Source: DATIJJ01 sp039936115
GTDB lineage: Bacteria; Pseudomonadota; Gammaproteobacteria; DSM-16500
Direction of reading: 5' to 3'
Assembly (NCBI GenBank): GCA_039936115.1
Contig: JBDTIZ010000180.1
Location: forward strand, 1 to 34,486
Length of the DNA stretch: 34,486 nucleotides
The position numbers and the translations under genes are program-made. The notes under the pieces were generated by a model that had not been told where the DNA came from, ran no database searches, and saw only the letters and a program-made list of their open reading frames with translations. This document shows, in pieces, positions 17,377 through 27,300 of this stretch (its first letter is position 1; each line of letters opens with the position of its first letter).

Positions 17377-18144
17377 TTACTGCACAATAAAGCCAGGATT
17401 TTTTAATTCCTGTTTGTTGTATTGTAAAGGACTCACGCGATCAAGCAGTGTGAGCGTCTTGCCTACTTCATTCACAATGATATGTCCCGCAGCCGTATCC
17501 CATTCCATGGTAGGAGAAAACCTAGGATAGATATCCGCACTCCCTTCTGCAATCAAACCAAATTTCAATGCGCTACCCGATGCAATGGTAATAATTTCTT
17601 GATCGATGAATCCCGCAAGAAATTGTTGTGTTTTTTCGCAAGAGTGTGATCGCGAAACAGCAATGTTTAATTTATTTTTTATTTTAGCAATTTGGCGTGG
17701 CAAAAAAATATGTTGATCATTTATTTTTTTATAAGCGCCTTTTCCTTCTTCTGCATAATAAATTACACCCAGTGCTGGCGCGTTAATCACGCCCATTATT
17801 GGTTGATCCTTTTTGATCAAAGCAATATTAATAGTGAATTCTCCGTTACGATGAATAAATTCTTTTGTTCCATCCAACGGATCGACCAGAAAAAAATAAT
17901 CCCAATTTTTCCGTACGGCATAATCATTTTGCTCTATAGACTCTTCCGAGATAATGGGTATATTGGGATACTGTTTTTTTAGTTCACTGCAAATAAATTC
18001 ATGAGATGCAAGATCCGCTTCAGTCAACACAGAATGATCCGCTTTCAATTGTACGTTGATCGTCATTTGATCATATATTGAGAGGACAATCTGTCCTGCA
18101 AGCTCTGCAATCTGAATCAGTTGTTTCATATCCGGCTTAATCAT
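17377..18144 (-). CDS. cysQ: 3'(2'),5'-bisphosphate nucleotidase
   Basis: An inositol-monophosphatase-superfamily enzyme hydrolysing PAP (and PAPS) to AMP (APS), clearing the inhibitory by-product of sulfation or sulfate reduction. Numbered from ATG 18144 (255 residues), the metal-binding motifs are present: IISEES (~65-70), DPLDGTKEF (88-96) and EWDTAAGHI (214-222). The ATG is favoured over an upstream GTG (18153) because AGGTGAG overlaps the GTG and sits just ahead of the ATG. It is divergent from the PAPS synthetase gene across a ~120-bp shared region, consistent with a functional pairing. Confidence 0.92.
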   Translation of the reverse strand: MIKPDMKQLIQIAELAGQIVLSIYDQMTINVQLKADHSVLTEADLASHEFICSELKKQYPNIPIISEESIEQNDYAVRKNWDYFFLVDPLDGTKEFIHRNGEFTINIALIKKDQPIMGVINAPALGVIYYAEEGKGAYKKINDQHIFLPRQIAKIKNKLNIAVSRSHSCEKTQQFLAGFIDQEIITIASGSALKFGLIAEGSADIYPRFSPTMEWDTAAGHIIVNEVGKTLTLLDRVSPLQYNKQELKNPGFIVQ

Positions 18145-18265
18145 TGCGCTCACCTAAATAAATGTATGGATTGCATTATCCATGAATCGATTGCTTTTTC
18201 AAAAGCAAAAGATTCGGTATACTCCGCAATCACAGAGAAACAGACCACTTCTCAAGGAGATAACA

Positions 18266-19954
18266 ATGATCCACAAATGGATTCTTACCCCACGTCAACG
18301 ATGTGATCTAGAAATGCTACTGCAAGGCAGTTTCGCACCGCTTTCTGGGTTTTTAAGCCAATCAGACTATGACAATGTGACACACAACTTACATCTTTCC
18401 AATGGACAGATTTGGCCAATGCCCGTCACGCTAGATGTCAATGATGACTTCGCGGAAAACGTGCAAATAGGATCTTCACTTGAGTTGTTTGATACCGATA
18501 ATACCTTGTTAGCGCGCATGTCAATCACTGATAAATGGAAACCCAACAAACAAATCGAAGCCCAAGAAGTCTTTGGCACCCAAGACACTAAACATCCTGC
18601 TGTAGATTATTTATTCAATAAAGCTGGGAATTGGTATCTTGGTGGTCCTGTCGAACTTGTGCAAATGCCTAAGCATTATGATTTTGCAGAACTGCGCCAA
18701 ACACCTTATTCGTTAAAGCAGTATTTTTCACAACTGGGCTTGAAAAAAATCATTGGCTTTCAAACTCGCAATCCCATTCATCGTGCACATATGGAATTGA
18801 CTCTTAAGGCGGCTGAACAAATTGATGGCCATATCTTAATTCATCCTGTCGTCGGATTAACAAAACCTGGGGACATTGATTATTTTACTCGGGTTCGTTG
18901 CTATCAAAAAATATTGGGCTATTACCCCGCCAATCAAGTATCGCTGAGCTTGTTACCATTAGCGATGCGCATGGGAGGTCCACGAGAAGCGGTATGGCAT
19001 GCGTTAATTCGTAAAAATTATGGTTGTACTCATTTTATTGTCGGACGCGATCATGCGGGCCCAGGTAACGATTCCAAAGGTCAGCCGTTTTATGATCCTT
19101 ATGCTGCACAAAATATGGTAGATCAATATCAGGCTGAAATTGGAATTAAAATGATTCCTTTTCAAGAAATGGTGTATGTTAAAGAACGTAAACAATATTG
19201 TGTTAGCGATGACTTAAAACCAAATGAAACGGCTCTGACTGTCTCAGGAACTGAATTACGCACAATGTTATTAACTGAAAAACCAATTCCAGAATGGTTT
19301 TCGTTTCCTGAAATCATTCAAGAGTTGCGAAATGCATACCCGCCTAAACACAAACATGGTCTTACCTTATTTTTTACTGGACTATCTGGGGCAGGAAAAA
19401 CCACTTTAGCACATGCATTAATCGCACAATTGATGAGCCATGGACGCAGAAATATCACGTTGCTGGATGGCGATGTGGTGAGACGTGTCTTAACTAGTGA
19501 TCTAGGGTTTTCTAAATCCGATCGTGATTTAAATATCCGAAGAATAGGTTTTGTTGCGTCAGAAGTGACGAAGGCGGGTGGCATTGCTCTCTGCGCTGCA
19601 ATAGCGCCCTACGCTGCTGTCAGAACTGAGAATCGACAATTGATCGTACAACATGGCGGTTATGTTGAAATTTATCTTTCTACTTCGCTGACGGCCTGTG
19701 AAAAAAGGGATACCAAAGGATTGTATGCTAAGGCTCGCAATGGTGAGCTTAAAGGATTTACAGGAATTGATGATCCTTATGAACCACCTATCAATCCTGA
19801 AATTACGCTGGATACTGATAAATTAACTGTTCAAGAATCTGTAACGAAGATAATCAGTTATTTACATCAGGCGGGTTATTTGCAAATCAAAGATGTATTT
19901 GCTGGGCGGGAGCTTGGTGAAATATATGGAGTGGAAGAAGGGGTTGTGGTTTAA
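18266..19954 (+). CDS. Bifunctional ATP sulfurylase / APS kinase (PAPS synthetase)
   Basis: A 562-residue fusion. The N-terminal ATP sulfurylase (1-~355) makes APS from sulfate and ATP and keeps QTRNPIHRAH (166-175) and GRDHAGPG (260-267). The C-terminal APS kinase (~363-562) phosphorylates APS to PAPS and keeps the P-loop GLSGAGKTT (372-380), DGD (401-403) and KGLYAKA followed by a DDPYEPP motif (~484-508). The ATG at 18266 is chosen because AAGGAGA precedes it; an in-frame upstream ATG has no such site. The order matches the Aquifex/Thiobacillus type of fusion, opposite to animal PAPSS. A promoter-like TATACT lies at about 18219. With cysQ and a sulfotransferase adjacent, PAPS is probably used for sulfation. 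Confidence 0.95.
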   Translation: MIHKWILTPRQRCDLEMLLQGSFAPLSGFLSQSDYDNVTHNLHLSNGQIWPMPVTLDVNDDFAENVQIGSSLELFDTDNTLLARMSITDKWKPNKQIEAQEVFGTQDTKHPAVDYLFNKAGNWYLGGPVELVQMPKHYDFAELRQTPYSLKQYFSQLGLKKIIGFQTRNPIHRAHMELTLKAAEQIDGHILIHPVVGLTKPGDIDYFTRVRCYQKILGYYPANQVSLSLLPLAMRMGGPREAVWHALIRKNYGCTHFIVGRDHAGPGNDSKGQPFYDPYAAQNMVDQYQAEIGIKMIPFQEMVYVKERKQYCVSDDLKPNETALTVSGTELRTMLLTEKPIPEWFSFPEIIQELRNAYPPKHKHGLTLFFTGLSGAGKTTLAHALIAQLMSHGRRNITLLDGDVVRRVLTSDLGFSKSDRDLNIRRIGFVASEVTKAGGIALCAAIAPYAAVRTENRQLIVQHGGYVEIYLSTSLTACEKRDTKGLYAKARNGELKGFTGIDDPYEPPINPEITLDTDKLTVQESVTKIISYLHQAGYLQIKDVFAGRELGEIYGVEEGVVV

Positions 19955-19967
19955 GCTAATCTAAAAT

Positions 19968-20036
19968 GCCCCTCCTCTCCCCAACCCTCTCCTTCCGCGC
20001 TTTTTGCGGGAGGAGAGGGTTGGGGAGAGGAGGGGC
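19968..20036. terminator. 30-bp GC-rich hairpin between convergent genes
   Basis: Arms 19968-19997 and 20007-20036 pair over 30 bp with one mismatch (C/T), around a 9-nt loop containing TTTTT. It lies 13 nt after the PAPS synthetase stop and 49 nt beyond the sulfotransferase stop on the other strand. It is the best member of a family also seen at 16371 and 34394. A bidirectional terminator role is inferred; there is no clean T-run. Confidence 0.6.
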
Positions 20037-20085
20037 TTATGCAGTCGATACATCAAAGCTCGGCGTCAAAAAAACCACACAACCA

Positions 20086-21150
20086 TCACCCACAAACCCT
20101 CTTAAGCCGTCTCTTCGCACGCCAAATTTTTCGATAATTTCGCAACGTATTATCAATAATTCTCAATGGAAAAATAATTTTCCATGGCATAGAACGATGA
20201 ATCGTACGAATCATTCTTTCAAAGATTTTATTTCTTTGCAGCAAAGAATCTATATAACAAAAAGTCGGATATTCACGATCAAATTCTTTTTTAAATTCAG
20301 ACCATTCAGATGAAAACGCCTGATCATCAAAAGTTATTTCATCTTTTGCCAATTTCATAAATATATCATACGCTTTCAAACATAATGGCACTGCACGTGC
20401 TGCTTGGTGAGTATGTAAATCTTCATAACTGAATTCATAGTGTTGTAATTTTTTATCTAAAAACTGATTGGCATAAATATCAATTTCTTTAGGATCCGTA
20501 TTGATAGATAAAGCCAATTGTTTTTTAATCCGCTCAAGCTGCATCGAAGGATTTTTTAATAATAAATCATAACTCACCATAACTTTTGTCTTACCTTTCG
20601 TACCATCTACCGCCGCAACTAAATGAGTCAACCACAGTAACAAACCTTTTTCAAAATCAATGTTAGTGAGATTTTTATAGGACTGCGCTGAGGCTAAAGG
20701 ATTTCTCAAAGCAATCACATAATTATCCGTTAATTTTAAAGAAGAAAAAACCGATTGCCAAAACGGCAACAATTTAATCGTTCGAGGATCTTTAAATCCC
20801 CAGTTTTCCATCGCTGTCATTCGCTGATTGATAAGTTCAGAAGCATGACGCCGTATTGAATCCACGGCACTGCTATTTTGTTGTTCGGCTTCAATGACTT
20901 TGATACTGTCCCAGCGTGAACTAACAACATTCAGAATTTTTTCATTGATCAAGTGAACAATATCGGTATCTTCCCAATATCCTTTCGGATTCCATTTTTG
21001 ACTCGGCGTAACCAGTCTAGTTCCGAGATTAATACCTAATGCCTTGAGACCACGCGATATAGCACTCGTACCGCTTCTTGGCACGCCTAATACGACATAG
21101 ATATTTTTAGTGGTTTGTTTATTGGTATGGTCTGTTTTTTGCACATCCAT
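20086..21150 (-). CDS. PAPS-dependent sulfotransferase-like protein
   Basis: A 354-residue protein with the sulfotransferase 5'-phosphosulfate loop VLGVPRSGTSAI (20-31) and a 3'-phosphate motif RNPLASAQSY (149-158). GFKDPR (118-123) and the motif preceding GYWED fit the bacterial branch (glycan/lipid sulfotransferases). It would transfer a sulfuryl group from PAPS to an unknown acceptor. AGGAAA precedes the ATG. It is convergent with the PAPS synthetase gene. The C-terminal ~50 residues are basic and could be a membrane-proximal tail, though no membrane segment is clear. Family assignment is firm; the acceptor is unknown. Confidence 0.85.
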   Translation of the reverse strand: MDVQKTDHTNKQTTKNIYVVLGVPRSGTSAISRGLKALGINLGTRLVTPSQKWNPKGYWEDTDIVHLINEKILNVVSSRWDSIKVIEAEQQNSSAVDSIRRHASELINQRMTAMENWGFKDPRTIKLLPFWQSVFSSLKLTDNYVIALRNPLASAQSYKNLTNIDFEKGLLLWLTHLVAAVDGTKGKTKVMVSYDLLLKNPSMQLERIKKQLALSINTDPKEIDIYANQFLDKKLQHYEFSYEDLHTHQAARAVPLCLKAYDIFMKLAKDEITFDDQAFSSEWSEFKKEFDREYPTFCYIDSLLQRNKIFERMIRTIHRSMPWKIIFPLRIIDNTLRNYRKIWRAKRRLKRVCG

Positions 21151-21255
21151 TGTGAATTTCCTAATAATAAGTTATGTGTTGAAAATTGGGTGGTGTAAAA
21201 CTAATGGATTATTATACTGAAGTAAAGCTGATTTATAAATTGTAAAAAAGGCTTG

Positions 21256-21295
21256 CTTTTGTAGGGGCGAACCTATTTGGTTGCCTCTACAAAAG
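21256..21295 (-). terminator. Hairpin of the TAGGGGCGAACC repeat family, possible terminator
   Basis: CTTTTGTAGGGGCGAACC (21256-21273) pairs with GGTTGCCTCTACAAAAG (21279-21295) with few mismatches. It lies 11 nt downstream of the stop of the giant minus-strand gene, and on that strand a run of six T follows after about 6 nt. It is a degenerate copy of the 4426-4519 palindrome family. Confidence 0.5.
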
Positions 21296-21306
21296 ACCTT
21301 ATAATC

Positions 21307-24300
21307 TTATTTATTATTAGGCGCCCTACTTGTCCCAGACAGTGACGAACTCGCTGGCTGTGCAACTATCACTGGAGGAGAAACGACAGCACTAGAATCA
21401 AATAATTTAAGCGCATATGCATTCGGTTTCCTACTCCTTGATTCATCCGGCAGGGATGCTTGAGGGGTCTGAGCCAGTGACGGCCTATCAGAAAATATCA
21501 TCAAACTAAATCGGATAGGTCCAAATGTTTGTAAAAGATGAATCGCATTGTGATGATTACCGAAACTATCAACCTGGCTAATGTTGTTAGTTTGTTCTAA
21601 TCGATCCCAAATTTCCAAATTAAAACCTTTCTTTTTCGCAATGATTTTTGCGCAATACACTCCAAGCCATTCACTCCTTCCTATTTCATCTATATAATCT
21701 CTAATTATGATGGGATTTGTGCAATATAAATCAATTTTTTGAAATAACAACGCCCTCTTCTGCGCAAGATCCAATAATCGGGCTTCGCTGTCGGGAAAAA
21801 ATTGCTTTAATATCCATACCTCAGCATTATTTAATTGTAACAACTGATTTCGAAGCACCATTATCTCTCGTGTCGAGGCATGACCCAACACGCCATTGAT
21901 TAATTTAATTTTAATTTCCTCAACTATCATTTGTTTATCATCAGAATAACTGGCATCTATTAACATCCTTACCGCATCTTTTCGAGTAATATCAAGAAGA
22001 TTAAAGCTGCCATTGCTATCACATGGAACAAATTCATCAAAAAAGAATATTTGATCCCTTACCTGAGCAACAAGAGGAGAACCAGTTGGCTTTAAAAAAC
22101 CCTTATATTGACCACTCCTAATGTTACTGATTAAATAAGGAAGATGGGAGTTATGACCGCCTTGTAGCGGAGATTGCGCTGATTTTACTTCTTGACTCTG
22201 AAGTAATGAAAAAGCTACAGAGGATGAAGATGCACCAGACACTGCTAAAATAGGTGCACTTGAAACATTATTCATACTCGAGTTCATCTCCACAGTTTTA
22301 GGTATGTTTCTTGCAATTGGTTCGAAACGATCAGTAATTGGATTCTGGTCGCGCATTTCCCAAACTTCATAATACGCCAAATACTCTTCGGGAACAGTTA
22401 TATAATTTTTGCGACGACTATCAAGTATTGCATGAGGCAATCTTAATGATCTCTTTTTTAGAGGGTTATGAGTGTCTTCAGAATATTGCAGCAGGCAGAT
22501 TGTTTTTCTTTCTTTTATGATTTTGACCGGTTCTTTCTCTTCTAAATTATAAAAAAGATTTTGTTCAGGGGATACAGCTATCGGATTTCCATTAACGTCA
22601 AATACTTCATTAATCCGAAATTGAAAACCTGCTTTTCCACTTAGTTTTTTAGCGCGATTTGTTTGGTATTCAAGATAATTTACTTTTCCATAAGAAAGTT
22701 TAGGAAATGTTATGTGTGTAGCTTCAGAATAATCCTTAGGTTTCTTAATTAAAGCTACAAATAATCCATATAGAGTTTTTGTGCTAAACTTTCTATCTAG
22801 CGTAAAGTGGAAACGGGACACGCCAGATGTGGGTAGAGATAACAACGTTTCAGCAGGAGGAATGATGTAAAAATTCGGATTATCAATAAAGGAATCATCG
22901 GTCTGTCTTCTTAGTATAGGCTGCTTGGGAGCCTCTAGTGCAAATAGACTTCGGTTCTCTACTTTCACTCTAGAAAATTTAACCTCATCAAGCATATTGT
23001 TAGGTACATATCCGTCGCTCCATCGTCTAAAAAATACTTCCGCGTCTTCTGCATCCATTTTAATGACTGATTTCTCATTTGAAATAGGTGATCCAGAAAA
23101 GACGAGAGTGTCGTTGATAATAAGCAAATGGAGTATGTAGTCAAAAGCCTTTTCTCTAGCCATTACACTACTATCAGCTTGACCCATAGCAAGCATATTT
23201 CCATGATAATAAATACTATATGTATTGAGACCCGGATCTATAGATTCTTGTAAATTGGGAATATGGACTGAAAGCCTTGATAAAGCAAGATGCAAGCCTT
23301 GACATTGTGATGAATCAAATTCAGGGTGCACTAAGGTGCGTGGTTTGGTTGAATCGATTGCTAACATTTCTAATTCTGATGTCAAATTAAACCAGTTTTG
23401 GCAGAGATAGAGAAGCATTTTACGAACATCCAATGTATCATTTTCAGACTGTAAAGGATGTAAAAAAACAGGCTTCTTGTAATAAGTTAGCTGAGTAGAG
23501 GAACCATTATCATTTACAGTGAAATTGATTATCAAGCGGTACTTGGATATTTCTTTATGCATTGAATAAAGCTCATCGCACAATGTCAATAATGCCTCTG
23601 ATTCACTCTGACAAACCAACTGTTGTGTTTCCCCTAATAGATCAGCACTCATTTTATTTGAATCCACTTTAGCTTGAAATAAAGTGGGTTTTAGTAGTAG
23701 CAAATCATATGCTGTTAATTGTTTTAGCTGCGAATTTATATTGTCAACTGCATTAATAATTGCATGCTGATTAGTAGGATTTGGGTTAGCTGATGATAAG
23801 AGGTCCTTGCCCGATCCAATTAAAATATTTTTATAAAATACATGAAGGTTTCTATTCTTTATATTTTTATGTGTTACATTAATAGCTCCCTCGCCTAAAA
23901 AATTATTTAATGATTTTGCTGGAGATTTAAGTTTTATTTTAATCATTTTCATAGGCTGATGGGAAAGATAAAAAATAAGATAATCTTTATCGCGAAGTAA
24001 AATTAAATGTAAATAATCCAAAAGAATATTTTTGTGAACCTTACTGCCTGCAGTGCTAACATCAAGTGAAATAACATTGTCGTTCAACAATACGAATAAT
24101 TTTTGTCCCATTTGAAGTTCTAACAAATGGAAAATCTGATTATCTGTTTTAGATGTATCATCGATTCCAGCCAACATTTTTAAATAAGATAATGTGATAT
24201 GCCTATCCCTAGAAGTACTCATAGGCTGCAGTAATTCCAATCCTAAATATCTTAGAAATGCGACGCGATTAAGAGAATATTCTTGCACAGGTCTAGGGAA

Positions 24301-27300
24301 ATATTCTTGTGTTTCGCCGTATTCTTCCTTTGGATCATGAGACTCACGTTCAAATTCGACTCTTTCAATCGTTTCTTGCACAACCTTTTCTTCTTCAAGA
24401 TTTGACTTTTGGACAGCAATTAATTCAACAGGCGATATATCATTCATTGGTTTTAGGATAGATGATGCTGGCAATTCAATAACACTTGTCGGCAAAACAG
24501 ATAAAGGAATGGTGGGTTGCTCAGCAGGTAATTTTACTCGATTTGTAAACTTTGGTTCTGTCGTTAAAATAGGTGTAGGATTTGAAGGTATTTTCACAGC
24601 AGGTGAGACGACAAGTGCTGGGCGAGTAAAATGATCACGGGCTAGCTCGGCAGCATTTTTTTTTGCTGACTCAAAAGTTCCGCCTTTGCCTGCAAACACG
24701 TTGCCTGCTAATGTTAAACAAAACTCCCATTGTCCACGTCCTACATTTACTCCCAACCGTCGCTGAAATAGCAAAAGAATAGCTCCGCCGTTAAGCTTTA
24801 ATTCATTTCGAGCATATTGAGTTACCCAATCAATGCTTGATTGAAGAGGCGCGGTTGAATGTTGAATTTCAATTTTTGGCACTGACGTGCTTGGCATGGA
24901 TCGGTGTTCAGGTTCTTTTTCTTTAGCTGTTTCTTTAACTTTTTCTTTTTCACTTTTTTTCTCTGAACCTTGATTAGGAAGAGATTTGTTTTTGTCTTTC
25001 GCTAAAGCCGGTACAAGTAGCGGTTGACTCTGATTAGCCGGTAAAATACTGAATTCAGCTTCATCTGCATCAGAATCCGAATCGTGATCTAATCCCTCGT
25101 CATATCCTACATCAGAATTTGATACAATTGTTGTCTGATAATCAACAGATGAAACAAGCGTCGACGTATCATCATCGAATGAATCTGAAAGTGTATCATC
25201 TATAGATTGTTTTTGGGGGTTCGATATTTGCTTTTCTTCCTCAACAGGAGTAATCACCTTAAATGTTCTTCCTAATCCTGCAAAGACATCTTTTAGATGG
25301 GTAATTTTCTCAAATATTCTGAATGTTTTTGAAATTTCATTATGATAAGTACAATCAGGAAAATTGTGCGAAACAGGAATTCTGATGCTATTGTGAGCTT
25401 GGGCTATAAATTTATAAAATTGCTGAATTTGTCCTCCTGACTTTGGGCCATAGGTATTAGTAAAATATAAGCGCCCACGTGTACGGATCTCCTGCGCATT
25501 TAATTCATAATAATAATGACCCGTAATTGCCAACAACATTTTAAGTGCATCTTCATGTTGATAATAATGCTCGTAAAAATAGTCAGGATTATTTAAGTAG
25601 TCTCCATGTTTACTTTGTAAATTTGAATAGATCTGTCTTGCTTTAGGGAGAATAGTAGCTTGCAAGAGATCAAGATTCGCTGTGTCATTTGCTTGTTTTT
25701 CCGAATGCAAACTATGAAGCTCTTGATATAATGGAGTGCGCTCAATAACTCCCGCAAAAAAGCCATCAATGACCGGACGGTAATAAGGATTTAATGCAAA
25801 ATTTCTTTTATCACCTATACCAAATAACCCTGCAAATGTAGCAAGATCCTCAGTTGATAATGCATGTTGCATTAAATTACGCTTGCGTGCTCTGAAAAAA
25901 TCTTGGGGCAAAGAATCGTCTTCTAGTGCATTTGCCAATTGCATTGCTGTTTCTAATACACTAGCTTGGCTGGCATGCGCTGCGCCAAAATGCATAATCA
26001 TATTACGAAAAACTGCAGCATCAGCGTCAATGCTCGCAGCTCTGCCATTGTTTTGATATCTCTTCAGTGCCTCGAATAGTCTGAAGATATTATATAACAA
26101 TGCAAAGTGTCTAATATCATCTAGGAACTGATCCCTTGATTTAGCATTTTCGATTCGCCATTTATCATCTTCAATTTTATCTATAATAATATATTTAATT
26201 TTTACTAAATAACTAAATGCTATTGATAAATAATTTATATGATTTCTAGGTTGGGTTTGCCTATCGTTCTGCTTAACTTCTGGTACAGGTCTATTAGTCC
26301 TAACATTCTTTTGCGCTTCTTTTTTTTGCTCTTCTTCTCTTGTCTTGCGATTTTCTTCTTTCTGTTTTGCCCATAACTCTTTTCGCAATTGCTGTTCATT
26401 TAATCGCTTAGACTTTTCTTCTTCTTCAGCTTTTTTCTCTTGCTGCCGTGCTATTGCACGATTTTTAATTTTAAATGCAATTTCGTTAGATTCCTGGCTC
26501 GAAAACTCATCATTCAAAGTATCTTCTTGACTCATAGAAGTTCGGCTAATTGACGATGATGATGTGGTAGATGAACTTTGAGACACTGCCTGCATTTGAA
26601 CTGATTTTGATTCAGCACCCGCCTCAAATGAGCGAATTTTTTGATTTGTAAGCATTCTTAATCGATTGCATAGAGGATTATTTTCATCTTCATTTTCTTC
26701 GTCATCTATAATTGCAATAGTTGCTTCTTCGTTAAAGCTGACGCTAAGTGTTTTTCTTTTATTCTGTAAAAACAAAATAAATGCTTTTGCACGTGTCTCA
26801 TTAAGCTTTAAATGGCCTACTTTAAACAGCGTTAAAGATTTACTGGTTTGTAGCGCTTTTGTTAAATCGGATAGAGAATCCTGATCGAGTGTTACCGTAA
26901 GCAAATCTACTGTTTTTAACTGAGCACTATTTCTCAATATATTTGTGAATGCTTGACGCGCAGCGTTGGTTTCAATCATTCCGCACGCTAATGCTTCTAA
27001 TGCAGATTTCTGAGTTGATAAAACACCTGAAAGTTTAGTGATAACAAACTCACCTTTAGTTTCATTAACCCGCTCTGTTGCACAAGTGCTGCATGGACAA
27101 AAATCATCACTCTCACTATTACTCAGGTCATTCATATTATGAATACTTAACGTTTTTAATGAAGGAGACCTGCCTATGCCTGAGCAAATCGTAGTCCACG
27201 CTTCCTCAGTGACATGATTCGGTAGCTGGCTAGTATCTTGATCACCTAAATCTAGCGTAGTCATTTTGCTTTTTGCAACCGCTTCTGCTAATGAATCACT

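Noticed and set aside
19966..20313. 115-codon plus-strand frame spanning the hairpin and sulfotransferase 3' end
   Set aside because: It is translated mostly from a palindromic repeat and the antisense of a well-supported gene.
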